Part shown: in pieces, positions 32,941-40,628 of the stretch | How the letters are laid out: the number at the start of each line of letters is the position of its first letter | Numbering within the stretch: position 1 is the first letter of the stretch | From: Nocardia vulneris | Lineage (GTDB): Bacteria; Actinomycetota; Actinomycetes; Mycobacteriales; Mycobacteriaceae | Length of the DNA: 64,000 nt | Direction: 5' to 3' | NCBI RefSeq assembly: GCF_001613425.1 | Contig: NZ_BDCI01000004.1 | Coordinates: forward strand, 578,387 to 642,386 | Made by a program: the position numbers and the translations under genes | The notes under the pieces: model-generated | Seen by the model: only the letters and a program-made list of their open reading frames with translations | The model's database searches: none | What the model was told of the DNA's origin: nothing

Positions 32941-33849
32941 TCAGCCGCTGCGGCGGGCGATCGTGTAGAGCTCGCGTGCGGGTCCGGTGAGCCGGTGGCC
33001 GGTGGGCCACACCGCGCGCAGCGTGCGGGTCAGGTCGAGGTCGGTGACCGTGGGCGAGACCAGGGTGCCCGCGCCGAGTTCGGCGGCGACGGCCAGTGTG
33101 CTGAGCACCGCCGGGCCCGCACCCGAGGCGACGGCCGTCTTGATGGCCGTCGTCGACGACAGCTCCAGGGCGACGCCCGGTGTCCAGCCCGGTAGCCGCC
33201 GAGTTACCGCGTGCTCGAACCAGTTTCGGGTGCCCGAGCCCGCTTCCCGTTGGATCAGTGGGGTTTCGGCGAGTTCGGCGAGGCCGACCGTGCCGCGCCG
33301 GGCCCAGCGATGGGCGGGCGCGACCACCACGACGAGCCGGTCGGTCGCGACCGCGTGCGACTCCAGACCGCGGAAACTCTGTGGGCTCTCGACGAATCCG
33401 ATGGCCGCCTTGCTGTCGAGCACCTGCTGCGCGACCTCGACCGAGTTGCCGGATTCGAGCGCGATGGCGGTATCGGGCGCACCGGCCCGCAGTTGCATGA
33501 GCCAGCCGGGAAACAGATATTCGGCGATGGTCTGGCTCGCCGCCACGCGCAGGTGCGACGCACGTTCCGCGCGGAGTGTGCCGATCCCGGCATCGAGTTG
33601 CTCGGCCGCGCGCACCACGGCCCTGGCCCATTCCGCGATCAGCGAGCCGGCCGGGGTGGGCCGGGAACCGAGCGTGCTGCGCTCCAGCACGGGCACCCCG
33701 ACCAGTTGCTCCAGATACCGGATGCGCGAGGAGGCGGACGGCTGGCTGATGCCGTGCTGCTGCGCGGCGCGGCCGAGGCTGCCCAGCTCGATCACCGAAA
33801 GCAGCAGGTCGAGGGCGGCCAGGTCGGGTACGCGCGGGGACAGGGGCAT
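32941..33849 (-). CDS. LysR-type regulator beside TDT transporter
   Basis: A 302-residue LysR regulator: N-terminal winged HTH (ALDLLLSVIELGSLGRAAQQ, then HGISQPSASSRIRYLE) and a periplasmic-binding-protein-like effector domain from about residue 95 (ASHLRVAASQTIAEYLFPGW). The start ATG lies just before a perfect 14-bp palindrome shared with the divergent transporter gene. The arrangement predicts that it controls that transporter. Its effector is unknown; relatives next to TDT transporters respond to organic acids or sulfur compounds. Confidence 0.9.
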   Translation of the reverse strand: MPLSPRVPDLAALDLLLSVIELGSLGRAAQQHGISQPSASSRIRYLEQLVGVPVLERSTLGSRPTPAGSLIAEWARAVVRAAEQLDAGIGTLRAERASHLRVAASQTIAEYLFPGWLMQLRAGAPDTAIALESGNSVEVAQQVLDSKAAIGFVESPQSFRGLESHAVATDRLVVVVAPAHRWARRGTVGLAELAETPLIQREAGSGTRNWFEHAVTRRLPGWTPGVALELSSTTAIKTAVASGAGPAVLSTLAVAAELGAGTLVSPTVTDLDLTRTLRAVWPTGHRLTGPARELYTIARRSG

Positions 33850-33858
33850 AGAACGAGT

Positions 33859-33872
33859 CTATGCATGCATAG
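33859..33872. promoter_or_regulatory. Perfect palindrome in the LysR/TDT divergent gap
   Basis: CTATGCATGCATAG is a perfect 14-bp palindrome ten bases from the LysR start and about 48 bases from the transporter start. LysR proteins typically bind such sites to repress themselves and activate the divergent gene. Confidence 0.65.
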
Positions 33873-33919
33873 GAACACGGCAGCTACCTGACAGGACAAC
33901 CGGCGACCAGTCTGGAGGC

Positions 33920-35113
33920 ATGACCGCCACCCTGACCGTCCGTCCCGCCGCCGCGCGGCACGTGGTCGCCGAGCTCGACCAGCGCCGGTCCCTCCGGCAG
34001 CCGTCCGCGCTGCGGCAACTCGGCCCCAACTGGTTCGCCGCCGTGATGGGGACCGGCATCGTCGCCAACGCCGCGGCCACGGTGCCGCTGCGTTTTCCCG
34101 GCCTGCGGGGTGCCGCGACGGTCGTGTGGGCGCTGTCCGCCGCACTTCTCGTGCTGCTGAGCGTGGCATGGCTGGCCCACCGGGTGCGGTTTCCCGACAA
34201 CGCCCGCGACCACCGCGATCATCCGGTGATGTCGCAGTTCTTCGGCGCGCCGCCGATGGCGCTGCTGACCGTCGGCGGCGGCACCCTGCTGCTCGGCAGC
34301 GACGTGATCGGGCTACCCGCGGCGCTGGCGATCGACTGGGTGCTGTGGATCGCGGGCACCGTGCTCGGGCTGCTGTCTGCCGTGGCCATTCCCTATCGAA
34401 TGTTCACCCGGCACCGGGTCGAGGCCGACGCCGCGTTCGGCGGCTGGCTGATGCCGGTGGTACCGCCCATGGTGTCGGCGGCGATGGGCGCCTTGCTCGT
34501 CCCGCACACTCCCGCGGGTCAGCCGCGGCTGACCATGATCCTGGTCTGCGTCACCCTGTTCGGACTGAGCCTGATCGCCGCCCTGGTCACCATCACCATG
34601 ATCTGGTCCCGGCTGGTACACCACGGCATCCCCGCCGCGGGGATGGTGCCCACCCTCTGGATCGTGCTCGGTCCGCTCGGCCAATCCGTCACCGCCGCAG
34701 GGTTGCTCGCCAACGCCGCCCCGACCGCGCTGCCCGACCTCTACGCCAAAGGGCTGCTGGCGTTCTCGGTCATCTTCGGTCTCGCCGTCTGGGGTTTCGC
34801 GATGCTCTGGCTGACGCTGGCGCTCGCCGTGACGGTAAAGACCTATCGCGCAGGCGCATTGACCTTCAACCTGACCTGGTGGGGCTTCACCTTCCCGCTC
34901 GGCACCTGCGTCACCGGCAGCACCGTGCTCTACAGCCACACCGGCGCGGACCTTTTCGCGGTCGTCGCGGTGCTGCTGTATCTGGTGCTGGTCGCCGCGT
35001 GGGCGGTGGTCGCGGCGCGCACCGCCCGCGGCGTGCTGGACGGATCACTGCTCCGTCCCGCGGTACTCACTGCAGCAGCGGATACCGCCCGGACCGGAGC
35101 AGCTCACCGATGA
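33920..35113 (+). CDS. TDT-family (TehA/SLAC1-like) membrane transporter
   Basis: A 397-residue tellurite-resistance/dicarboxylate transporter family protein with about ten membrane helices. The opening block LGPNWFAAVMGTGIVANAAA is diagnostic, followed by the central GGWLMPVVPPMVSAAMGALL and the end-domain TWWGFTFPLGTCVTGSTVLY. Members are anion channels or exporters for sulfite, malate, nitrate or chloride. The Phe gate residue region LGTCVTG is preserved. It is divergent from a LysR gene. Its last 47 bases overlap, tail to tail, with the sigma-factor gene on the other strand. Confidence 0.9.
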   Translation: MTATLTVRPAAARHVVAELDQRRSLRQPSALRQLGPNWFAAVMGTGIVANAAATVPLRFPGLRGAATVVWALSAALLVLLSVAWLAHRVRFPDNARDHRDHPVMSQFFGAPPMALLTVGGGTLLLGSDVIGLPAALAIDWVLWIAGTVLGLLSAVAIPYRMFTRHRVEADAAFGGWLMPVVPPMVSAAMGALLVPHTPAGQPRLTMILVCVTLFGLSLIAALVTITMIWSRLVHHGIPAAGMVPTLWIVLGPLGQSVTAAGLLANAAPTALPDLYAKGLLAFSVIFGLAVWGFAMLWLTLALAVTVKTYRAGALTFNLTWWGFTFPLGTCVTGSTVLYSHTGADLFAVVAVLLYLVLVAAWAVVAARTARGVLDGSLLRPAVLTAAADTARTGAAHR

Positions 35114-35930
35114 CGTCCATCTTCGCCTGCGGCGCAGCGTAATCCGGGTGGGCGCGGAGTATGGCCGCGGCATCGTGCAGCTGGATCATCTGTTGTTCGG
35201 CCTGGTCTGCGGTGCGGCCGCCGGGCGTGACCGGATGCCGGGCGAAGTGCGGGCGGCTCGGGTCGATCCGGCCCAGGGCGACCGCGCGCTCCACCCGGCG
35301 CGTGCACCGGCAGAACGCCGCCGGGTCGGCCCAGCCGCAGCTGGCGGACAGAAACGCGCCGAGGCGTTTCTTGGCGCGCGCCAAACGCTTTCGGTAGGCG
35401 GCGGGAGTGATGTCGAGCACCCAGGCGGCTTCGGCGGAGCCGAGTTCGAAGACGTCGCCGAGGACGAAGGCGACCCGCTCGTCCCTGGCCAGGCATTGCA
35501 GCATGGCCTGTGAGCAGTTGAGCCGCAGTTCGGTGACCAGCAGCGTGGCCTCGGGGCCGCGGTAGTCCTGCTCGGCCAGCCCGTCGGCCAGTCCCTCCCG
35601 AAAAGTGTCCAGGCTCAACTGCGCTGCCTCCTGCGGCGTCCGGCGCCGCAGGTTCAGCAGATAGTTCACGCCGACCCGGTAGGCCCAGGTTCGCAGCCCC
35701 GCCTCGGCCCGCCAGGTCGCGAGGTTACCGAGGACGCGCAGCAGGATCTCCTGCGTCGCGTCCTCGGCCTCGGCGGGCCGCCCCACCATGCGCAGCGCGA
35801 GCCGATACAGCGGATCCTGCAGCAACCGCACCACTTCGGTGATCGCGTCCCGATCCCCGGCCACGGCCCGCTCGACCAGTTGCTGCTCCGCGGCCCGCGT
35901 ACCGTCTTGTGACTGCTCCTGCACACCCAT
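35067..35930 (-). CDS. ECF sigma factor with Cys-rich C-terminal extension
   Basis: A 287-residue sigma-70-family factor. Region 2 is LYRLALRMVGRPAEAEDATQ followed by EILLRVLGNLATW and LRTWAYRVGVNYLLNLRRR. Region 4 is FVLGDVFELGSAEAAWVLDI followed by TPAAYRKRLARAKKRL. A tail of about 90 residues follows, containing CGWADPAAFCRCTRRV, three Cys in a metal- or redox-site-like spacing, then helices to the end. No anti-sigma gene is adjacent, so the tail may replace it as a built-in sensor. The gene ends inside the convergent transporter gene. Confidence 0.87.
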   Translation of the reverse strand: MGVQEQSQDGTRAAEQQLVERAVAGDRDAITEVVRLLQDPLYRLALRMVGRPAEAEDATQEILLRVLGNLATWRAEAGLRTWAYRVGVNYLLNLRRRTPQEAAQLSLDTFREGLADGLAEQDYRGPEATLLVTELRLNCSQAMLQCLARDERVAFVLGDVFELGSAEAAWVLDITPAAYRKRLARAKKRLGAFLSASCGWADPAAFCRCTRRVERAVALGRIDPSRPHFARHPVTPGGRTADQAEQQMIQLHDAAAILRAHPDYAAPQAKMDVIGELLRSGRYPLLQ

Positions 35931-36014
35931 TCGGCCATCCTTCGATGACCGGCGCGGTTGCGCAAGCGTTGCCCGTCAGGCTGCGGGACCGAGCAGACCC
36001 ACATGCCCGGCGAT

Positions 36015-36887
36015 TCAGGCGATCTCGGCCGTGCCGACCAGCGCGTGACGGCGGAGCCAGGCGGCGATCGCGGCCCCGATCTCGTCCGGGCGATCCTCCG
36101 GCGCGTGATGTCCGGCCGGGGGAATCACCGCGGTCTCCGCATTCGCGAAGGTGGTCGCGGCCCAGTCGACCACCTCGGGCGAGCCGAGGCCCGATCCGTT
36201 CGCCAGGCCCATGATCAGCTTGGGCACCTCGGGCGACGCGGCGGCCCAGCGGCCGTAGTTCTCGATGATCGCCACCACGTCGGCGGGCGCGCCGTCCAGC
36301 GGCAACTCCCGCGGCCAGGCCAGCAGCGGCCTGCGCGATTCGGGCGTCGGGTACGGCGCGCGATACACGTCGTGGTCCTCGGGGGTCAGGCTCGGCGCCT
36401 GATTCGGCAGGTTGAACTCGAGGAACATGTTCTCCACCAACACCATCCGCTCCCCTTCCGGCCCGCGGTAGGCGCGGAAGATCTCCGCACCCCGCGGGGG
36501 CAGTTCGGACCAGCGCAGCGGCCGCAGGAAGGTCTCGAGCACGGCGACGCCGCGCACCCGGCCGGGATGGCGTGCGGCCCAGTCCAAGCCGAGCGCGCCG
36601 CCCCAGTCGTGGCCGACGAGCACCACCTGGTCCAGTTCCAGCGCGTCGAACCAGGCCTCGAGGTAGCGCGCATGGTCGACGAACCGGTAACCGATGTCCG
36701 GCTTACCGGAGGCACCCATGCCGATGAGATCAGGTGCCAGCGTCCGGGTTTGGTCGCCGACGTGCGGAATCACGTTCCGCCACAGATACGACGAGGTGGG
36801 ATTGCCGTGCAGGAACACGACCGGCACCGAGCCGGTGCCCGCATCGCGGTAGGAGATGAACGAATCGAGAACGTCGACGGTGGCCAT
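36015..36887 (-). CDS. Haloalkane dehalogenase-like hydrolase
   Basis: A 290-residue alpha/beta hydrolase close to DhaA/LinB-type haloalkane dehalogenases, which replace a halogen by hydroxyl. Visible are the halide-binding Asn in LHGNPTSSYLWRN (Asn29), the nucleophile Asp94 with halide-binding Trp95 in VGHDWGGALG, the acid Glu118 in VAVLETFLRP and the His near 260 in PAGHHAPEDRP. The set matches the DhaA subfamily (Asp-His-Glu triad, Asn/Trp halide pair). The ATG giving MATVDVLDSF has AAAGGACAG upstream. No halo-compound pathway genes adjoin it; natural substrates of such chromosomal copies are generally unknown. Confidence 0.9.
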   Translation of the reverse strand: MATVDVLDSFISYRDAGTGSVPVVFLHGNPTSSYLWRNVIPHVGDQTRTLAPDLIGMGASGKPDIGYRFVDHARYLEAWFDALELDQVVLVGHDWGGALGLDWAARHPGRVRGVAVLETFLRPLRWSELPPRGAEIFRAYRGPEGERMVLVENMFLEFNLPNQAPSLTPEDHDVYRAPYPTPESRRPLLAWPRELPLDGAPADVVAIIENYGRWAAASPEVPKLIMGLANGSGLGSPEVVDWAATTFANAETAVIPPAGHHAPEDRPDEIGAAIAAWLRRHALVGTAEIA

Positions 36888-36966
36888 GAGCTGTCCTTTC
36901 GGGTCCGGCTGAGTTGCCTTCACCCGGTTGGACACCCGAACACCGCCCGCTGTGACCGGCATCGGA

Positions 36967-36980
36967 GTGACGCTCGTCAC
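36967..36980. promoter_or_regulatory. Palindrome upstream of the dehalogenase gene
   Basis: GTGACGCTCGTCAC is a 14-bp palindrome apart from its four central bases, about 80 bp ahead of the dehalogenase start. A regulator site is possible; there is no adjacent regulator gene that would clearly own it. Confidence 0.35.
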
Positions 36981-37151
36981 GTGAGTGGCCAGACCCGAGC
37001 CGCGTTCACGCCGAAGCTCGCACCGCTCATCGCGCGGCACATCCGTATACGTCCAGTAGATATAACAGCCAGGCTGAAATGATCCTGAGAATAGTCCCGA
37101 ATCAGCGCCCGTGACTTGCCAAGATCAACCCGCGTTATCTACTGTCCTAAT

Positions 37152-37355
37152 ACGTAGAACACCCCCTGAACATCACGAGCTAGCTCGCCCAGCGCGGTTC
37201 GACACCTCGGGACCTCCCTCATCAGCCCCGTGGTGTCGGTGTGTGCGGAATCGGGACTGGACATCCTTCCGCATCGCCGCGCTTCGCGGTCGCAGTGACT
37301 CGTGATCCGCCACCCCCGAGTCGGCGCCGGCACGGCGACTCGGGGGTGGCTTTTT
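37152..37355 (+). ncRNA. Candidate structured small RNA with intrinsic terminator
   Basis: A roughly 200-base stretch between the dehalogenase and nuclease genes folds as consecutive stems. These are CGAGCTAGCTCG palindrome (37176-37187), CGACACC/GGTGTCG (37200-37206/37232-37238), TGCGGAA/TTCCGCA (37244-37250/37267-37273), CCGCG/CGCGG (37277-37281/37285-37289), and a 15-bp terminator stem with T5 tail. A promoter-like TTGCCA (37116) and TACTGT (37140) with 18-bp spacing lies upstream, which sets the proposed 5' end. No convincing frame crosses it. It does not obviously match a family I know (6C, Ms1/6S-like and tmRNA were considered). Confidence 0.5.
37309..37355 (+). terminator. Rho-independent terminator
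   Basis: GCCACCCCCGAGTCG (37309-37323) pairs perfectly with 37336-37350 around a 12-base loop and is followed at once by TTTTTCTGTTT on the plus strand. No plus-strand protein gene ends nearby, so it probably ends the candidate small RNA. Confidence 0.9.
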
Positions 37356-37404
37356 CTGTTTAGCCGCCCCGCTGTGCGGAAAGTCATATAGGGCAATCAC
37401 TTAC

Positions 37405-37452
37405 ACCACCTCAGCCGCCGGATACGTTGGCGGCCGTTATAGTTCAGGTGGT
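37405..37452 (+). promoter_or_regulatory. Nested hairpin in the leader of the HNH nuclease gene
   Basis: ACCACCT (37405-37411) pairs with AGGTGGT (37446-37452), enclosing GCCGCC (37414-37419) with GGCGGC (37429-37434). It ends eight bases before the ribosome-binding site GGAAG and 17 bases before the ATG, so folding could affect translation. Confidence 0.5.
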
Positions 37453-37469
37453 TGGCGTTAGGAAGCTCG

Positions 37470-38201
37470 ATGAAGTTCACAGCACAGCGACTCGCTCTGA
37501 TCGTCCTGGCGATCGTGACATTCATCGGAGTCTCCTACTACTACGTGAACCGGGTGGAACCGCCGAAGGCGAACGCGCAGTGCGATACCGGATCCGCCCA
37601 GGTCTGCGCCGATGCACCGGCGAGTATGCCGAGCCGTGACGCGCTCGCCCTGCTCGACACCGTCCGCGTCGCCGGACGCGCCCCCAAAACCGGTTACACC
37701 CGTGAACAATTCGGTCCCGCCTGGTCCGATGACGTGTCAGTACCCGGCGGACACAACGGCTGCGGCACCCGCGACGACATCCTGCAGCGTGATCTCATCG
37801 ATGTCACCTTCAAGGACACCAAGCGCTGCGTCGTGGCCACCGGCACCCTCAACGATCTCTACACCGGTAAGACGATCAAATTCGTGCGCGGGCCCAAGAC
37901 CTCCGACGACGTGCAGATCGACCACATCATCGCCCTCTCGGACGCCTGGCAGAAAGGCGCGCAACAGCTTTCCGCCGAGCGCCGCCGCGACCTGGCCAAC
38001 GACCCGCTGAACCTGCAGGCCGTCGACGGCCCGACCAACCAGTCCAAGAGCGACTCCGACGCGGCCAGCTGGCTGCCGCCGAGCAAGGGCTACCGCTGCG
38101 CCTACTTGACCAGGCAGATCCAGGTCAAAGCGGCGTACCAGCTCTGGGTGACCCAGGCCGAGAAGGACGCCATGACACGCGAACTCGGCACCTGCCCCTG
38201 A
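37470..38201 (+). CDS. Exported HNH endonuclease (DUF1524-like)
   Basis: A 243-residue protein with an N-terminal membrane/signal segment (RLALIVLAIVTFIGVSYYYV) and an external nuclease domain. The HNH core is VQIDHIIALSDAWQKGA followed by RDLANDPLNLQAVDGPTNQS and KSDSDAASWLPP, the GmrSD C-terminal/DUF1524 type common in secreted actinobacterial nucleases. Six Cys outside the core (CDTGSAQVC, GGHNGCGTRDD, KRCVV, YRCAY, LGTCP) suggest disulfides. The ATG at 37470 has GGAAG upstream. It may degrade environmental DNA for nutrients or act in competition; no immunity gene is evident. Confidence 0.9.
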   Translation: MKFTAQRLALIVLAIVTFIGVSYYYVNRVEPPKANAQCDTGSAQVCADAPASMPSRDALALLDTVRVAGRAPKTGYTREQFGPAWSDDVSVPGGHNGCGTRDDILQRDLIDVTFKDTKRCVVATGTLNDLYTGKTIKFVRGPKTSDDVQIDHIIALSDAWQKGAQQLSAERRRDLANDPLNLQAVDGPTNQSKSDSDAASWLPPSKGYRCAYLTRQIQVKAAYQLWVTQAEKDAMTRELGTCP

Positions 38202-38236
38202 TCAGGCCATGCCGACGCCGCAGCCGGTGGTGCCGC

Positions 38237-38683
38237 TCATCGCACGCCCTCGATGAACTGGTGGTCGGTCAGGATCCGGCCGTCGGCGTCCAGGCCGAGC
38301 ACATCGAAGCCGCCGCCCGCGATCGCGCCGTCCGCCTTCGCCACCATCACCCAGCTGACGCCGATCAGCCCGGCGGGCAACGGGATCGCCGGGGCAGGCA
38401 CCGCGAACTCGTAGTCACCGGACGCGATGAACAGCTCGTAGGCCCGAGTCACCCGGCGCGACAACGCCGCATAGCCGCGCACCTCCAGCGCGGGCAGCGC
38501 GAACTGCAACCGCTCCACCTGCTCGCGCAGCTCCATCGGCGGATCGACCAGCACCTGAACTCCGGTGGGCGCGAAGAATTCCCGGATGCGCTGCTCCCGG
38601 GCTTCGGGGTCCGACTCGTTCCACAGCGCGGCGAACCGCTCGGCGAAGGTAGCCAGTTCTTTTTCGTTCATCTGCTTGCTCAT
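38237..38683 (-). CDS. SnoaL/NTF2-like protein
   Basis: A 148-residue NTF2-fold protein (ELATFAERFAALWNESDPEA and REQRIREFFAPTG, ending GGFDVLGLDADGRILTDHQF). This resembles small SnoaL-like proteins that bind or isomerise diverse ligands. No catalytic residues can be assigned. It is divergent from an XRE-type regulator with about 130 bp between, so that regulator may control it. It converges with the nuclease gene. Confidence 0.85.
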   Translation of the reverse strand: MSKQMNEKELATFAERFAALWNESDPEAREQRIREFFAPTGVQVLVDPPMELREQVERLQFALPALEVRGYAALSRRVTRAYELFIASGDYEFAVPAPAIPLPAGLIGVSWVMVAKADGAIAGGGFDVLGLDADGRILTDHQFIEGVR

Positions 38684-38813
38684 GGCACCGAGTTTTGCCG
38701 TCGCGGCGATACCGCGCGATTCCCGGCAGGGAATAGCCGAATCCTCGCTCAGGTGCTCGCGTCATACCTTCCGCGGAATCGCGGTCCCGCAGCGCGCAGA
38801 CCAGACTGTGCGC

Positions 38814-39617
38814 ATGACAACGGCGATCGAGACGCCGGGCTTCGCCCGGCAGCTGAAGCATTGGCGGACCCTGCGCCGGGTCAGCCAGCTGGACCTGGCG
38901 ATCCGGGCGGATACCACGCAACGGCACCTGAGCTTCCTGGAACAGGGGCGGTCGCGACCGGGACGCACCATGGTGGTGCGGCTGGCCGAGTCGCTGGAAT
39001 TGTCGCTGCGGGAACGCAACGCGCTGCTCCTCGCCGCCGGGTACGCGCCCGCCTTTCCCGAATCTGCCCTGGACACACCGGAGTTGGGTCCGGTCCGGGA
39101 GGCCCTGAAGACGATCCTGGACGGCCATCGGCCCTATCCGGCGCTGGTCGTGCGCCCGCACGGCATCCTGCTCGCCGCCAACGACGCGTTCGCCGTGCTC
39201 ACCGAGGGCGCGGCGGCGGCACTGCTGGAGCCGCCGGTCAACGTGCTCCGGCTCGCGCTGCATCCCGACGGGCTCGCGCGACGCGTGGTGAACCTGCCCG
39301 AATGGGGCAAACACGTGACCGAGGCACTGAACGGCCGCCTCGCCCGCAGCCCCGACCCGGCGCTCGAAGAACTCGTCCAAGAGCTCGAAGGCTATCTCCC
39401 GCAGGCCGAACCGGGCCCCGATCACCTCGGCTTCGCGGTCCCGCTGCGGCTGCGCAGCCCCGACGGCGAGCTACGGCTCATCACCACGCTGACCTCGTTC
39501 GCCACGGCCACCGACATCACCCTGGCCGAACTACACCTGGAGGCCTTTCTCCCCGCCGACGAGCAGACGGCGCAGATCCTGCGCAAGCGCGCGGCCCAGG
39601 AGTACGGACCGCGCTGA
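38814..39617 (+). CDS. XRE-family regulator with MmyB-like ligand domain
   Basis: A 267-residue regulator: an N-terminal Cro/C1 HTH (LKHWRTLRRVSQLDLAIRAD, then TTQRHLSFLEQGRSRPGR) and a C-terminal PAS-like MmyB domain (RPHGILLAANDAFAVLTEG, then VNVLRLALHPDGLARRVVNL). MmyB-type proteins bind fatty acids or similar ligands. Many sit next to the oxidoreductase or NTF2-like gene they control, here the divergent SnoaL-like gene. Start ATG as shown gives the standard short N-terminus. Confidence 0.9.
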   Translation: MTTAIETPGFARQLKHWRTLRRVSQLDLAIRADTTQRHLSFLEQGRSRPGRTMVVRLAESLELSLRERNALLLAAGYAPAFPESALDTPELGPVREALKTILDGHRPYPALVVRPHGILLAANDAFAVLTEGAAAALLEPPVNVLRLALHPDGLARRVVNLPEWGKHVTEALNGRLARSPDPALEELVQELEGYLPQAEPGPDHLGFAVPLRLRSPDGELRLITTLTSFATATDITLAELHLEAFLPADEQTAQILRKRAAQEYGPR

Positions 39618-39628
39618 GCGCCGGGCGG

Positions 39629-40549
39629 TCACCACGTGCGGGCCGCGCGACGAAGGTGGGTGTGTACGAGGTCGACGTGGGGCTGGGCGCTGCCCGGCCG
39701 CCGGACGAGGAAGCCGGTGTTGATCGGCGGGTCCGACGGCTCCAGGAGCGGGACCAGAGCTCCTGAATGCAGTTGTGCCGCACAGAGATAACGGGGCAGC
39801 ACGCTGATGCCCGCACCCGCCGCGACCGCGGCGGCGACGGCACGCAGGTCGGCGACGACCACCGCCGCCGCGGCGGTCAGGCGGAGGCCGAAGACGTGCC
39901 GCCAATAGCGGCGCAGGATCGGCAGATCGGCGGCATAGCTGACCAACGGCAGACCGGACAGCGCGGCCGGGCCGTCCGCGCGCAGCCGGTCGAGATCTAT
40001 GCGCGCGGCCAGCGCCGGGGCCGCGACCAGGAGGAATTCCTCGTCCATCAACGGCTCGGCGAGGACGGTGCGCCCCCGCGGGCGGACCGTCGAGACCACC
40101 AGGTCGTAGTGCCCGGCCCGTAACCCCGTCAGCAGCTCGTCGGAGAGTCCGGCGGTCACGGTCAGCCGGACACCGCGCTGGACCAGCGGCGCCAGCGCCG
40201 GAAGGGCCTGCACGGCAAGCATTTCCGCGGGCCCGGCCAGCCGGACCGGAGGCTGCGGCGCGGACGCCGCAGGGTCGGCGGGCCCGGCGACGGTCGTCAG
40301 CGCATCCATCGGCTCGGCGATGCGCGCGGCCAGTTCGGCGGCCGCCGCGGTCGGTGCGACGCCCCGCGGCAGCCGCTCGAACAGCTGCTGCCCCAGTCGC
40401 TTCTCCAGCGCCTGCAGCTGGGCGGTCACGGTCGGCTGCGACAACCCCACCAGCCGCGCGCCCGCGGTGATCGAACCCGCCCGATGCACCGCGAGGAACG
40501 TGCGGAGCTGATTCAGATCCAAGTTGCCATCGGGATCTCTATCGCTCAC
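39629..40549 (-). CDS. LysR-type regulator
   Basis: A 306-residue LysR regulator: HTH LNQLRTFLAVHRAGSITAGA with RLVGLSQPTVTAQLQALEKR, then the effector-binding domain (LLTGLRAGHYDLVVSTVRP, AAAVAAGAGISVLPRYLC). It converges with the MmyB-like gene and its upstream neighbour on the same strand is an ABC permease gene about 80 bases away. No divergent partner exists, so its target is not indicated by position. Confidence 0.9.
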   Translation of the reverse strand: MSDRDPDGNLDLNQLRTFLAVHRAGSITAGARLVGLSQPTVTAQLQALEKRLGQQLFERLPRGVAPTAAAAELAARIAEPMDALTTVAGPADPAASAPQPPVRLAGPAEMLAVQALPALAPLVQRGVRLTVTAGLSDELLTGLRAGHYDLVVSTVRPRGRTVLAEPLMDEEFLLVAAPALAARIDLDRLRADGPAALSGLPLVSYAADLPILRRYWRHVFGLRLTAAAAVVVADLRAVAAAVAAGAGISVLPRYLCAAQLHSGALVPLLEPSDPPINTGFLVRRPGSAQPHVDLVHTHLRRAARTW

Positions 40550-40628
40550 CGGGACAGTCTATTGCCGAGCCGATGCGCGCCGCCGCATTGTCCCGCCCCG
40601 CTCGGTGCGGGGACACCGCAGGGGTGCG

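Noticed and set aside
37110..37355. Identification of the structured stretch as 6C RNA, Ms1/6S-like RNA or a tRNA/tmRNA
   Set aside because: The expected C6 loops, long central bubble or tRNA acceptor/T-loop sequences were not seen; it is left as an unassigned candidate.
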